A stretch of 59,291 nucleotides of DNA from Spirosoma luteum DSM 19990 (GCF_000374065.1 NZ_KB893264.1:1-59291), one strand, 5' to 3'. Shown: positions 23,742 through 33,013, counted from the first letter of the stretch. The notes: generated from the letters alone by a model not told the origin. Numbers and translations: made by a program.

Positions 23742-24158
23742 TCACTCACCAAAGTAATCAACAAAGTTCTTCGGAGTTTCGTACAGCCGAAGCTGGTGGA
23801 GATGGGCGTCGGTAACGGGTTCGAGCGCACGCTCCAGAATCTTCCAAATCTCCGTGATGAATATTTCGCAACTGGCCATTTTGCCGTGCATAAAATCGAC
23901 ATCGAGGTTTAGATTTTTATGATCTACTTTCTCGATAACTTCCCGCCTGACGATGTCGCCCAGTAATTTCAGGTCGATTACAAATCCCGTATCGGGGTCG
24001 GGCTCTCCCTTTACCGTTACGATAAGTTCAAAATTATGGCCGTGCCAGTTTATGTTCGCACAGGGGCCAAAAACTTCTTTGTTCCGCTCTTCCGACCAGG
24101 CTGGATTATAAAGCCGGTGGGCCGCGTTGAAGTGTTCAATTCGATTGATATAGACCAT
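23742..24158 (-). CDS. queD: 6-carboxytetrahydropterin synthase (QueD/PTPS family)
   Basis: A 138-residue enzyme of the 6-pyruvoyl-tetrahydropterin synthase family. The three zinc histidines are in EHFNAAHRLYN (near residue 14) and NWHGHNFELIV (near 40). The catalytic acidic and histidine residues are in DHKNLNLDV near 100, and the glutamate in LRLYET near 128. In bacteria this usually makes carboxytetrahydropterin for queuosine tRNA modification; a biopterin or folate role is the alternative. No other queuosine gene is in the window. A clean TATCTTTG box lies upstream at 24220-24213. Confidence 0.85.
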   Translation of the reverse strand: MVYINRIEHFNAAHRLYNPAWSEERNKEVFGPCANINWHGHNFELIVTVKGEPDPDTGFVIDLKLLGDIVRREVIEKVDHKNLNLDVDFMHGKMASCEIFITEIWKILERALEPVTDAHLHQLRLYETPKNFVDYFGE

Positions 24159-24212
24159 TCGTCTGGTTTAGATGGGGCGGTTGCCAGAAACGCCGGTTTG
24201 AAAAATAAGCCA

Positions 24213-24220
24213 CAAAGATA
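24213..24220 (-). promoter_or_regulatory. Bacteroidota-type -7 box (TATCTTTG) for queD
   Basis: TATCTTTG followed by TGGC on the minus strand, 55 bases before the queD ATG. A TTTA sequence about 19 bases upstream could be the -33 element. Confidence 0.55.
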
Positions 24221-24350
24221 CAAACGGAATGACCCTCCGTAAACAGAAAAGTATGGGTATAAATATGAGACTGGCCTGTATTGGACTCCGTATTGGAAAT
24301 GTACAATTTAATCTCTAAATACGCTAGTCCATTCTCCAATATAAAACCTG

Positions 24351-24358
24351 TATCTTTA
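24351..24358 (+). promoter_or_regulatory. Near-consensus -7 box (TATCTTTA) for hldD
   Basis: TATCTTTA differs from the consensus only in the last base and lies 73 bases upstream of the hldD ATG. It suggests a leader of about 65 bases. Confidence 0.35.
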
Positions 24359-24430
24359 CAGCCTGTTTTACTTAGTATTTAGTGGTACTTAGCTAGTTAT
24401 CAATACGAACACGTTTACGACCACCAGTTT

Positions 24431-25396
24431 ATGATTATCGTTACGGGAGCCGCCGGTTTTATTGGGAGCTGTTTAATCAGCAGGTTGAATCAGGAAAATT
24501 TCAATTTTATTATAGCTGTTGATGATTTTTCGTATCCTGAAAAGGAGGCAAATCTAGTCGGTAAACGTATTCAGGAACGGGTAGATCGGGAGGTTTTCTT
24601 CGATTGGCTCGATCAGAATTATCAGGAGGTAGAGTTTATTTTTCACATCGGTGCCCGTACCGATACGACTGAGTTTGACCGGCAGATTTTTGAGCATCTG
24701 AACGTAGAATACTCCAAACAAATATGGCATCGCTGCATCGAGTACCAAATACCAATGGTATACGCTTCTTCGGCCGCTACTTACGGCCTGGGCGAACTGG
24801 GTTATGATGATAATGAGTCACTAATTCCGCAGCTGAAACCGCTCAACCCGTATGGCGACTCAAAGAACGAGTTCGATAATTGGGTGCTAGAGCAGGAGCG
24901 GAAACCCTTCTTCTGGGCGGGACTGAAGTTCTTCAATGTATACGGCCCCAACGAATACCACAAAGGCCGGATGGCATCCGTTATATTTCATGCGTATAAC
25001 CAGATACGGCAGTCGGGCGGGATGAAATTATTCTGTTCCCACAATCCTGATTTTGCCGATGGGGAGCAGATGCGTGATTTCGTTTACGTAAAAGATGTAG
25101 TAGATATTTGCCTGTTTTTGATGCACCACCGCCGGAACTCCGGCATTTACAACCTCGGCAGCGGCAAAGCCCGCACCTTCCTCGACTTGGCTAAAAACAC
25201 GTTTTGCGCCCTCGATCTGGAACCCAAAATCGACTTCATCGACACCCCCGTCGACATTCGCGATAAATATCAGTATTTCACGCAGGCAAACATGTCCAAA
25301 CTGCGTTCCATCGGGTATCAAAAACACTTTCACACGCTTGAGGATGGTATCGCCGACTACGTAAAGAACTACCTGAGCAAAGGGGCGTATTTGTAA
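24431..25396 (+). CDS. hldD: ADP-L-glycero-D-manno-heptose 6-epimerase
   Basis: This short-chain dehydrogenase-type epimerase makes the heptose donor for the LPS inner core. The NAD(P) motif is IIVTGAAGFIGSCLI at 2-16. The catalytic motif is NPYGDSKNEFD near 140 (Y and K). FHIGARTDTTEFD near 75 and KFFNVYGPNEYHKGRMASV near 170 are diagnostic for HldD. The C-terminal block IRDKYQYFTQANMSKL is also typical. At 321 residues it is complete. It sits in the same neighbourhood as lpxB, consistent with outer-membrane assembly. It converges on the 25413 gene with a 16-base gap. Confidence 0.93.
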   Translation: MIIVTGAAGFIGSCLISRLNQENFNFIIAVDDFSYPEKEANLVGKRIQERVDREVFFDWLDQNYQEVEFIFHIGARTDTTEFDRQIFEHLNVEYSKQIWHRCIEYQIPMVYASSAATYGLGELGYDDNESLIPQLKPLNPYGDSKNEFDNWVLEQERKPFFWAGLKFFNVYGPNEYHKGRMASVIFHAYNQIRQSGGMKLFCSHNPDFADGEQMRDFVYVKDVVDICLFLMHHRRNSGIYNLGSGKARTFLDLAKNTFCALDLEPKIDFIDTPVDIRDKYQYFTQANMSKLRSIGYQKHFHTLEDGIADYVKNYLSKGAYL

Positions 25397-25412
25397 ATAG
25401 TACTATTGTTGC

Positions 25413-26138
25413 CTATTCAATAACCTCAATTGTGTGAGTCCCTGCACTGTGCCGATAAATTTTGCTCGTTCCAAAATCCAACTGTAGCCTGTTAAGAATA
25501 ACAACTACGTTTTGTAGTTCATGGTCAGGTAGATTATTATCGTGAATGAGCGAAATGAGCTCATCAATGCATTGCTCAGCCTTGGTCGTTTGCCGTAATT
25601 CAAGTAGTAGATAGATAACAGTAAACCAGTCATAAATATGTTTGCGCCCATAAAGCGATGGATTTATCAGTTCATTCGGACCTAGTTTGCTACGTCTGAG
25701 TATACCAATCATTCCTTCCAAGCTTGTGAGCTGATTCAGATAGGGTAGAAAAAAATGCCTCAACTCATACTTTAGCATTTCAACATCAATCTGCCCATCA
25801 GCCCCTTTCTCCAATATATACCATTGTGTAGCGTTGGGGAGGAGGCAAGCCCGGTCGCACATAAAATTTGTAATGTAGAACTTTTGTTTAGCGTTGACCC
25901 AGGTACGGGCTGGATTGAAATACCTGTAGTCAGCCGCGATCTCGACACCCGCCACTACGTATAGGCGTGTTTCCCCTTTAAGTCGCCACTTACCAACATA
26001 ATCAAGCTTAATAATCAGCGGGAATTCACCTCGTACATTGACGAACTTATTCGCCTGCTGGATCGTGAAATCAGACAGCGAATCAGCCAACTGATTCATA
26101 GCCAGTTTTGTGAATTCGTGATGCTTGTTAGATGACAT
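25413..26138 (-). CDS. Unrecognised 241-residue protein downstream of the subtilase
   Basis: I do not recognise this protein with confidence. It has no signal peptide or membrane segment. Residues 35-85 read as beta strands (GEFPLIIKLDYVGKWRLKGE). A helical region follows, containing LRHFFLPYLNQLTSLEGMIG, and the C-terminal third is helical and repeat-like (KAEQCIDELISLIHDNNL). The general layout is reminiscent of DUF4304 proteins, but this is a weak impression. Its AT content is higher than that of neighbouring genes. It starts 34 bases after the subtilase stop on the same strand, so the two may be one transcript. Confidence 0.6.
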   Translation of the reverse strand: MSSNKHHEFTKLAMNQLADSLSDFTIQQANKFVNVRGEFPLIIKLDYVGKWRLKGETRLYVVAGVEIAADYRYFNPARTWVNAKQKFYITNFMCDRACLLPNATQWYILEKGADGQIDVEMLKYELRHFFLPYLNQLTSLEGMIGILRRSKLGPNELINPSLYGRKHIYDWFTVIYLLLELRQTTKAEQCIDELISLIHDNNLPDHELQNVVVILNRLQLDFGTSKIYRHSAGTHTIEVIE

Positions 26139-26172
26139 TTTTAAAGACGTTAATGCACATCAACTTTTCATC

Positions 26173-27717
26173 TCACTCCCAGATCACCTCGATCACCTCT
26201 TTCTTTAAATCGACCGTCGTCTGTTTTTCGCCAGTCGACCGGCGCAGGGTGATTTTGCCGTTGTTCACCTTGCCTGCTTCCTGATTCAGCACGTGCGTAG
26301 CATCTTTCTTGTGAAAGACCGATACGATGGATTCCGGTGTCCCAACGGGCAACGTCAGCGTTTTGCCGGTAGCCTTCACCGACCGGGCCGTTGGTGTTGA
26401 ATCCTGGTTTTTGAGTAATGCCAGTGCCCGTGATGCCTGTGGCACACCATAGCCAATATAGTTATTGCCGTAGGGGTACAGGTGCGACGATTTTTCGATG
26501 ATGTCCATCACCTGTTTATTCGTCAGTTTGGGGTTGGCCTGCATAATACAGGCGGCAAATCCCGTAATGACCGGTGCCGACAGCGAGGTGCCGTACAACG
26601 AAAAGCACGATACATTCGGTTTTAGATACGGCAGTTCTTCCGGCCCGATGCTGCTGTAGCCAATGCGGTTCCAGAGTCGCCCGTTGGTGGCACCGATGGC
26701 GAGTACCCCCTGCGCATCGGCGGGGGTGCTGATGATGCGCCACGACCGGTCTTCGCCCTCGTTCCCGGCCGACACGATAATGAGAATGCCTTTTTTGTCG
26801 GCGGCAATCTGAGCCGCCTTACTAATCAGACTCGTATGGCCGTTCATCTGGCTGGGTTCGTAATTTTCCTTCGGGTTGCTCATGCCCTTGGCGTAGCCCA
26901 GCGAGGTGTTTATGAGCCGCACACCCAGGCTGTCCATCCACTCCATAGCCGATACCCAGTAATCTTCTTCGCCCCGGTATTCGCGGTTTCCCTGGTCGGT
27001 GCGGGCCAGGTAGAACGTAGCATCGGTAGCCATGCCAAACTGGATATTTTCCGTTGGGTCGTTCCCCGCAATGGCGGCCATTACTTCCGTTCCGTGGAAA
27101 TCGGACATGGTTTCGAGGGTGCGGAAAAGGTTGTCGTGCGTTTTCTTTTCGTTGACGTAATCACGCACCCGCTTTACCCCGTCGCGGGCAAATACGTGTT
27201 TGAGCGCACTGGCCGAGTCGGCTCCGAAAAAACCGGCATCGATAATACCAATGTTAACGAACCGACCCGTCAGACCAGCCTGCACAAAGTCGGGGGCCTG
27301 GATCTGGGTAAGTACCGGAGCCATCTGCGGGTTGGCCGGTACGCCGAGGGAAGTTACGACAATAGCGGGGTCGATGGCCAAAATCTGAGAGACGAAAGGC
27401 ATAGCCGAAACCCGCACGTATTGCTCGCTAGTTAGCCGAACCGATACCGCGTTCAGCCAGCGTGACTGGCAAACGGGTTGAACACCCGCCTGTTTTAACT
27501 GAGCCAGATAGGTCGCTGACACCGGCAGGTCCGTTTCGTCAACCGGTAACTGCTGCTGCTGTCGCTGAAGCAGGGATTGCTTCGACAGGGCCGGAGTCGA
27601 TGTCTGTTCCTTACCACGAAGCAATACCCAATACTTAGGGACACCAGCCTGGGCTGCACCAGGCTGGGCCTCCGCAAACGAAATAAAAAGGCAGAAGAAT
27701 ACGATTAATTGGCGCAT
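26173..27717 (-). CDS. Exported subtilisin-like serine protease (S8 family)
   Basis: The 514-residue product has a short signal peptide (MRQLIVFFCLFISFAEAQ). Residues 25-125 resemble an inhibitor-like propeptide. The catalytic triad is complete: D160 in NIGIIDAGFFG, H208 in SDFHGTEV and S378 in LYGTSLSAPV; the oxyanion asparagine is N319 in VSAGNEG. After the protease domain, about residues 440-514 form a beta-rich tail ending VIEVIWE. This does not look like a standard T9SS sorting domain. The likely role is extracellular or periplasmic protein breakdown. It is divergent from the aminopeptidase P gene across a 150-base gap. Confidence 0.9.
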   Translation of the reverse strand: MRQLIVFFCLFISFAEAQPGAAQAGVPKYWVLLRGKEQTSTPALSKQSLLQRQQQQLPVDETDLPVSATYLAQLKQAGVQPVCQSRWLNAVSVRLTSEQYVRVSAMPFVSQILAIDPAIVVTSLGVPANPQMAPVLTQIQAPDFVQAGLTGRFVNIGIIDAGFFGADSASALKHVFARDGVKRVRDYVNEKKTHDNLFRTLETMSDFHGTEVMAAIAGNDPTENIQFGMATDATFYLARTDQGNREYRGEEDYWVSAMEWMDSLGVRLINTSLGYAKGMSNPKENYEPSQMNGHTSLISKAAQIAADKKGILIIVSAGNEGEDRSWRIISTPADAQGVLAIGATNGRLWNRIGYSSIGPEELPYLKPNVSCFSLYGTSLSAPVITGFAACIMQANPKLTNKQVMDIIEKSSHLYPYGNNYIGYGVPQASRALALLKNQDSTPTARSVKATGKTLTLPVGTPESIVSVFHKKDATHVLNQEAGKVNNGKITLRRSTGEKQTTVDLKKEVIEVIWE

Positions 27718-27867
27718 CAGAATAGGTTTAGGCAGAAAAAGAGCAGGGCCTTTCGGCAGAAAGCTGCTGATAGACTAAACATGAAAACCCGTAGATACTG
27801 TTACGGCTTTTGAGTTTATTTGCAAAAATAAAGAATAAACAGAAAATCAGCCTCAACCGTCGGACGC

Positions 27868-29163
27868 ATGCGCTATTTGCCCATTGATAATCAGCTTCTC
27901 ATAACCAATCGTCAGCGTCTTACTCAACTGCTGAAACCAAAATCACTGGTAGTACTCAATGCCAATGATATTATGCCGACCAATGCCGACGGTACGATGA
28001 CCTTTCGGCAAAACAACGACCTTTTTTACCTCAGTGGTGTCGATCAGGAAGAAACCCGACTGGTACTCTTTCCGGAACACCCCGACCCGAAGTTCCGGGA
28101 ACTGCTGTTCCTGCGTGAAACCAGCGAACTCATCGAAATATGGGAGGGCCACAAATTAACCAAGGCCGAAGCGGAGCAGGTGACCGGTATACCGCAGAAG
28201 CAGATTTTCTGGATGAATCAGTTCGAGACCATTTTTATCCAGCTGGTCTATGAGGCCGACTTCGTGTACCTGAACACGAACGAACACACCCGGGCGGGCG
28301 TGGCGGTGCAAACTCAGGATGCCCGGTATGTAGATGAATTCCGGCAGAAATACCCACTCCACCAGTTGGAACGGCTGGCTCCACTCATGCATCAGTTGCG
28401 GGCCATCAAACAGCCACAGGAATTGCCCCTTATTCAAAAAGCCATCGACACGACGGAAACGATGTTTCGCCGATTGTTGACATTCATTAAACCGGGCGTG
28501 TGGGAGTATGAGATTGAGGCTGAGATGATGCATGAGTTCCTCAAAAATCGTTCACGAGGGGCGGCCTACAGCCCGATTATTGCCTCCGGGGCCAATGCCT
28601 GTGTGCTGCATTACATCGATAACAGTGCTCAGTGCAACGATGGGGACGTTATTCTGCTCGATATTGGTGCAGAGTATGCTAACTACAATGCCGATATGAC
28701 CCGTTCAGTGCCTGTAAACGGTCGATTCTCTCCGCGGCAGCGGGCGGTATATGATGCCGTGTTGCGGGTAATGAACGAAGCAACCCAGATGCTGCGGCCC
28801 GGCAACCTGTGGGACGAGTACCACCGGGAAGTGGGCAGGGTGATGGAGTCCGAACTGATTGGGCTGGGCCTGCTGGATAAGGCAGAAGTAGCCAAACAGG
28901 ACCCCGATGCTCCTTTGTACAAGAAATACTTCATGCACGGCACCTCACACTTTCTGGGCCTCGATGTACACGATGTGGGCAACAAGTACCGGAAAATGGA
29001 ACCGGGAATGGTGTTTACGGTGGAGCCGGGTATTTATATACGCGAAGAAAAATTAGGCATTCGGCTGGAAAACAACGTACTCCTGACGGAATCAGGCAAT
29101 ATTGACCTGATGAAAAACATTCCGGTCGAAGCCGACGAGATTGAGTCGATAATGAACAGGTAG
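27868..29163 (+). CDS. Xaa-Pro aminopeptidase (aminopeptidase P family)
   Basis: A 431-residue M24 metallopeptidase removing N-terminal residues before proline. The N-terminal creatinase-like domain spans about 1-165 (DLFYLSGVDQEETRLVLFPE). The catalytic domain has its metal ligands in LLDIGAEYANYNADMTRS (two aspartates), HGTSHFLGLDVHD (histidine), TVEPGIYI (glutamate) and IRLENNVLLT (glutamate). The length and layout match bacterial PepP. It is divergent from the subtilase, so this region carries two peptidases. A heptamer-type inverted repeat follows the stop. Confidence 0.9.
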   Translation: MRYLPIDNQLLITNRQRLTQLLKPKSLVVLNANDIMPTNADGTMTFRQNNDLFYLSGVDQEETRLVLFPEHPDPKFRELLFLRETSELIEIWEGHKLTKAEAEQVTGIPQKQIFWMNQFETIFIQLVYEADFVYLNTNEHTRAGVAVQTQDARYVDEFRQKYPLHQLERLAPLMHQLRAIKQPQELPLIQKAIDTTETMFRRLLTFIKPGVWEYEIEAEMMHEFLKNRSRGAAYSPIIASGANACVLHYIDNSAQCNDGDVILLDIGAEYANYNADMTRSVPVNGRFSPRQRAVYDAVLRVMNEATQMLRPGNLWDEYHREVGRVMESELIGLGLLDKAEVAKQDPDAPLYKKYFMHGTSHFLGLDVHDVGNKYRKMEPGMVFTVEPGIYIREEKLGIRLENNVLLTESGNIDLMKNIPVEADEIESIMNR

Positions 29164-29181
29164 GATTTAAGCGCTATACCA

Positions 29182-29257
29182 GAGGTTTGATGTTTGCTGG
29201 TTGATGTTGGCCCAGGACTTTGCCAGTAAGGCACCTGAACCACAAACATCAAACCTC
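29182..29257. repeat. Heptamer-periodic inverted repeat between convergent genes
   Basis: GAGGTTTGATGTTTG at 29182-29196 pairs perfectly with CAAACATCAAACCTC at 29243-29257. With a one-base bulge a further TGGTT pairs inside. The arm is built of 7-base units (GGTTTGA, TGTTTGC, TGGTTGA, TGTTGGC). It lies between the aminopeptidase P stop and the TetR stop and could end both transcripts. Confidence 0.8.
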
Positions 29258-29265
29258 GAACTATT

Positions 29266-29910
29266 TTATTCTACCTGCTTGGTGTTTTCACGTTCGAGGG
29301 CGATGCTCAGGCTGGAATAAATCCGACGAATGGCCTTCTCCAGGCGCTCCCAGCCCGCATCGGAACGCAGGTCAATGTCGCCGATGTGATCGCGCTGGTC
29401 GCTGGTGAGCACAATATGCGTAACAGCCGCCACCATTAGGCTGGTAATAGCCGTAGGGTCGAAATCGGAATAAGGAGCCAGCTTGCTCACCATGTTACTG
29501 TACGACTGATCGCGAAAATCGGCCAGTCGGCGGGCCAGCTCAGTGCCTCCGTTCGACATTTCCCAGCGGATCAATTCCTGTGATGACTTACGGCTTCGGA
29601 ACTCGCGCATGAATTGAATCGTATATTCCGACCAGGCCTTGCTACGCGCTTCGGGAGCCAGGTTATTGGGTACCGAATCCAGAAACTTCTCATTGAACAT
29701 CGACAGGAAAAATCCCCGTTGTACGTACGCTTCCAGCAAACCATTCCAGCCACCGAAATACCGGTAAATAAGTACCTTGTTAACGCCCGCGCGGTCGGCA
29801 ACGGCGTTTATTCCTGCTTTGTCGGTACCCCGTTCGGCCATTACATCGCCCATAGCGCGCAAAATGCGTTCCATGGTCATTTGGCGATTTCTTCGCTTAA
29901 CGACTTTCAT
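29266..29910 (-). CDS. TetR-family transcriptional regulator
   Basis: The 214-residue product has the N-terminal helix-turn-helix at about residues 10-55 (MERILRAMGDVMAERGTDKA, then AVADRAGVNKVLIYRYFGGW). The rest is an all-helical ligand domain with no close likeness that I can name. The N-terminus is very basic (MKVVKRRNRQMT). No divergently transcribed neighbour gives an obvious target; upstream lies a 320-base gap and the 30232 gene on the same strand. Its ligand and regulon are unknown. Confidence 0.85.
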   Translation of the reverse strand: MKVVKRRNRQMTMERILRAMGDVMAERGTDKAGINAVADRAGVNKVLIYRYFGGWNGLLEAYVQRGFFLSMFNEKFLDSVPNNLAPEARSKAWSEYTIQFMREFRSRKSSQELIRWEMSNGGTELARRLADFRDQSYSNMVSKLAPYSDFDPTAITSLMVAAVTHIVLTSDQRDHIGDIDLRSDAGWERLEKAIRRIYSSLSIALERENTKQVE

Positions 29911-30231
29911 AGAATTGTATAGTTTTAATTCGTATCAGGTTTATTCATAATGGGGAACGATGGGGATTCACCAGTCTGTAGGCAATAGTTACAAATATGG
30001 GTATTAGGCACTGTGTTGTCAACCATTCTCCTGAAGTTTGTAACAATACTTAGTAAAAGGGAAAAGTAGACTAAGAAGTAAACACTGGCCATATACGAAA
30101 CCAGCATAATTCCCGTGAAAATGACGAAAAAAGCCTGCGGGTGCTGTAAACGGCCTGATTTTGTCGTAACGGATCCTGTTGTTGGTTAATAACAAGGCAG
30201 TAAGACTAAGCACCGGCGGCAGAATTAGTGC
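29911..30231. other. Gap upstream of the TetR gene
   Basis: About 320 AT-rich bases. Short open frames of 60-64 codons on the minus strand overlap one another and read unlike proteins, so I leave them out. No repeat or RNA was recognised. Confidence 0.4.
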
Positions 30232-30672
30232 TTATCGCTCTGGGTAGGCGTCAACCTGGCCGGCTAATTCCTGAATGGCCTCCTGTAGTTGATCCCGGCT
30301 CAAAAAAATAGCCATTTCCATCGGGAAATCGGGGTATTTGTGCCACGAGGGTGTAAGGTCATAATCCAGCTGGATTTGCAGGCGAAATGCATCATTGGAC
30401 AACACTTTCGCATCCAGGCTCAGTCCCGGCGCCGGAAAGCTAAGGGTCAGATGCTTGGTCGCTTTCGTCCAGAGTAGCTGTAACCCGCTCAACAAACGCC
30501 GGATCTCCCAGGTTTGCAGGGGAGCCGAATGCGTGTCTGCCTTGTGTCCCCAAAGCGTTGAAAACCGGCACTGTAGCCGGTTGCGGTCCCGCCAGGTTTT
30601 AGTGGTGGTACTGTATCCCAGAATAGCTAGTTCAAAGGTAGCGGTCGAGTCGGAGGAAGAGATGAATTTCAT
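30232..30672 (-). CDS. Unrecognised 146-residue protein, loosely immunity-protein-like
   Basis: I start this at 30672 (MKFISSSDSTATFELAILGY); a longer frame to 30765 adds 31 residues that do not look related. The product has beta strands with a regular tryptophan pattern (TTTKTWRDRNRLQCRF, then SAPLQTWEIRRLLSGLQLLW) and a second beta-rich half ending in a helix (SRDQLQEAIQELAGQVDAYP). The pattern of a beta half, then W-E-I and helix, recalls the WapI-type immunity proteins of contact toxins, but I am not sure. No toxin gene is nearby. Cytoplasmic by appearance. Confidence 0.55.
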   Translation of the reverse strand: MKFISSSDSTATFELAILGYSTTTKTWRDRNRLQCRFSTLWGHKADTHSAPLQTWEIRRLLSGLQLLWTKATKHLTLSFPAPGLSLDAKVLSNDAFRLQIQLDYDLTPSWHKYPDFPMEMAIFLSRDQLQEAIQELAGQVDAYPER

Positions 30673-30806
30673 GCTGAGTATCGTTTGGAAGGAGTCTTGT
30701 CTACTTAACAAATATACTAAGTATTTGTTGAGGAACTGCACTTCCTCGTCTTCGCCATACCCCATCAGAAATCAACTATATGCCATAGCTGGTACCCGAC
30801 TTTACC

Positions 30807-30814
30807 TATCTTTG
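30807..30814 (+). promoter_or_regulatory. Bacteroidota-type -7 box (TATCTTTG) for the carboxynorspermidine dehydrogenase
   Basis: TATCTTTG lies 40 bases upstream of the ATG at 30855 in a short gap to the opposite-strand gene. The implied leader is about 33 bases. Confidence 0.55.
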
Positions 30815-30854
30815 CCATCGGTAAAAAAATACTCAATCAACTAAACTCAGACAG

Positions 30855-32069
30855 ATGGCAAAGGTGCTCATTATTGGAGCCGGTGGTGTAGGCAGCGTTG
30901 TGGCGCATAAATGCGCTATGAATAGCGACGTTTTCACGTCCATTATGCTGGCCAGCCGTACCAAAGCAAAATGCGACCGGATTGCGGCCGAAATCAGGGA
31001 AATGCACGGGGTAACCATTCAAACTGATCAGGTTGATGCCGATCAGGTTCCCGACATGGTAGCTCTGATCAACTCATTCAATCCTGTACTGGTAATCAAT
31101 GTAGCATTGCCGTATCAGGACCTGCCCATTATGGATGCCTGTCTGGAAGCGGGTGTTCACTACATGGATACCGCCAATTATGAACCGAAAGACGTTGCTA
31201 AATTTGAGTATAGCTGGCAGTGGGCTTACAAAGAACGCTTTGAAAAGGCGGGCCTGATGGCCCTGCTGGGATGTGGTTTCGACCCCGGTGCTACGCAGGT
31301 ATTTACGGCCTATGCCGCCAAACACCACTTCGACCGGATGGATTACCTGGATATTGTGGATTGCAATGCCGGGGATCATGGCAAAGCATTCGCTACGAAT
31401 TTCAATCCCGAAATCAATATCCGGGAAATCACCCAGCCGGGCCGCTACTGGGAAAATGGCGAATGGATCGAAATCCCGGCCATGAGCATTCACAAACCCA
31501 TCGAATACCCCGGCATTGGCGAACGGGAGTCGTACGTACTGTACCACGAAGAACTGGAATCATTGGTAAAGAACTTTCCGACCCTGAAGCGGGCACGTTT
31601 CTGGATGACCTTCGGGCAGGCGTATCTGACGCACCTGGAGGTGCTGCAAAACGTGGGTATGACCCGCATCGACCCGGTTAAATTTAATGGGATGGATATT
31701 GTGCCGCTTGAGTTTCTGAAAGCAGTGCTGCCCGCTCCCGATTCCCTCGGCGAGAATTATACCGGGCAAACCAGCATCGGCTGCCAGATAAAAGGGGTGA
31801 AAGACGATGAGGAGCGCACGTACTTTATCTGGAACAACTGCGACCACGCCAAAACCTACCGCGAAGTACGCGGGCAGGCCGTTAGCTACACAACGGGCGT
31901 TCCGGCCATGATTGGAGCCATGTTGATGCTGACCGGCGTGTGGATGAAACCTGGGGTCTGGAACTGCGAAGAACTCGACCCCGACCCGTTTATCGAGCAA
32001 ATGAACAAACAGGGGCTTCCCGTGAATGAGCAGGTGAATGCAACCTTGCCGCACGAGTACCCGGCCTGA
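30855..32069 (+). CDS. Carboxynorspermidine/carboxyspermidine dehydrogenase (saccharopine-dehydrogenase type)
   Basis: The 404-residue product begins with the Rossmann motif AKVLIIGAGGVGSVVAHKCA. GVHYMDTANYEP near 107 and LLGCGFDPGATQVFTAYAAK near 140 are typical of the saccharopine-dehydrogenase fold. The long middle (IVDCNAGDHGKAFATNFNPE) and YTTGVPAMIGAMLM near 350 match carboxynorspermidine dehydrogenases rather than lysine-pathway enzymes. The reaction joins aspartate semialdehyde to a diamine with NADPH. The partner decarboxylase nspC is 2.3 kb downstream, which supports the call. A terminator follows at 32090-32119. Confidence 0.88.
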   Translation: MAKVLIIGAGGVGSVVAHKCAMNSDVFTSIMLASRTKAKCDRIAAEIREMHGVTIQTDQVDADQVPDMVALINSFNPVLVINVALPYQDLPIMDACLEAGVHYMDTANYEPKDVAKFEYSWQWAYKERFEKAGLMALLGCGFDPGATQVFTAYAAKHHFDRMDYLDIVDCNAGDHGKAFATNFNPEINIREITQPGRYWENGEWIEIPAMSIHKPIEYPGIGERESYVLYHEELESLVKNFPTLKRARFWMTFGQAYLTHLEVLQNVGMTRIDPVKFNGMDIVPLEFLKAVLPAPDSLGENYTGQTSIGCQIKGVKDDEERTYFIWNNCDHAKTYREVRGQAVSYTTGVPAMIGAMLMLTGVWMKPGVWNCEELDPDPFIEQMNKQGLPVNEQVNATLPHEYPA

Positions 32070-32089
32070 TAAAAATTAGCCAAAATGGG

Positions 32090-32119
32090 AATCCTGCTTT
32101 ACCACAAGGCAGGATTTTT
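32090..32119 (+). terminator. Intrinsic terminator after the carboxynorspermidine dehydrogenase
   Basis: AATCCTGC at 32090-32097 pairs with GCAGGATT at 32109-32116, extended by two A-T pairs around a bulge and followed by five T. Confidence 0.75.
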
Positions 32120-32179
32120 CGTTATAAACATAACCGGGAACCGCCACGTTTCCGTTGTTTTCTATCAATCCCACAGCGC

Positions 32180-32956
32180 ATGAAATTCCTGTTCCTGACC
32201 ATCCCTGCCATACTCATTTTTTTGAGCACGTCTGCCCAAAATACCGATACGACCAAAGCAAAACCAGCCCGGCCCTTTAACCCCAATGACCGGCGCAATG
32301 GCTACGAAACGTACCAGTCGATGAATCAGGTGGTGGGAGAGGGGGTTAATACGATGATCAACACCATCGACCATCGGTATGAGGGACTTCGGGGAACGCC
32401 TTATTTCCTGCCGGAATGGAACAAAGGGCAGATTGAAATGGTAGCCGGACAGCATTATACCAACGTACCGATAAAATTCGATGCCTATCGTCAATACCTG
32501 ATTTTACTCCGGCCCCAGGCGGGTAATGACTCCATTATTGTGAATACCAATCAGGTAAAATCATTTCAGTTCAAAAACAGCGATGGGCAGGTGTACACGT
32601 TTCGTCATATTCCAACGGCCAAAACCGATGACGAAGTGCTGAAAGGAGGTTATTTCCTGGTGTTGTATCAAAACAAATCAGCGCTGTTGAAGCGGATTTT
32701 AAAAACGTTTAAACCGGCCGACTACAAGAACCCGTACTCAAATGGAACGCGCTATGACGAATTCAGAAACGCCGTTTCCTATTATATTCTCAAGCCGGAC
32801 CAGACGCTGGAGAAAGTAAAACTGTCTGACAAGTCAATTATCGAAGCCTTGGGTGCCCACACCGATGAACTGAAGGCATTTGTAAAACAAAACAAGCTGA
32901 GCGGCAAAACGGAAAACGATGCCATTCAACTCGTGCAGAAGTACGACAGTTTTTAA
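32180..32956 (+). CDS. Unrecognised exported protein
   Basis: The 258-residue product has a good signal peptide (MKFLFLTIPAILIFLSTSAQ). Its mature part is mixed alpha/beta. The most striking segment is GTPYFLPEWNKGQIEMVAGQ near residue 70. I do not recognise the family and see no catalytic motif, lipobox or sorting domain. The C-terminal third is lysine-rich and helical (KAFVKQNKLSGKTENDAIQL). It is followed by a TonB gene 57 bases later on the same strand, so it may belong to an envelope process. Confidence 0.65.
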   Translation: MKFLFLTIPAILIFLSTSAQNTDTTKAKPARPFNPNDRRNGYETYQSMNQVVGEGVNTMINTIDHRYEGLRGTPYFLPEWNKGQIEMVAGQHYTNVPIKFDAYRQYLILLRPQAGNDSIIVNTNQVKSFQFKNSDGQVYTFRHIPTAKTDDEVLKGGYFLVLYQNKSALLKRILKTFKPADYKNPYSNGTRYDEFRNAVSYYILKPDQTLEKVKLSDKSIIEALGAHTDELKAFVKQNKLSGKTENDAIQLVQKYDSF

Positions 32957-33013
32957 GGCGGATTGTGGAAAGTAGCGCTAACGGGCATCCATCCGGTATA
33001 AATCAACAACGCT

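Noticed and set aside
26836..27435. 199-codon frame on the plus strand
   Set aside because: Antisense to the subtilase and without protein-like features.
29925..30213. Two overlapping 60- to 64-codon minus-strand frames upstream of the TetR gene
   Set aside because: They overlap in different frames and read like AT-rich spacer.
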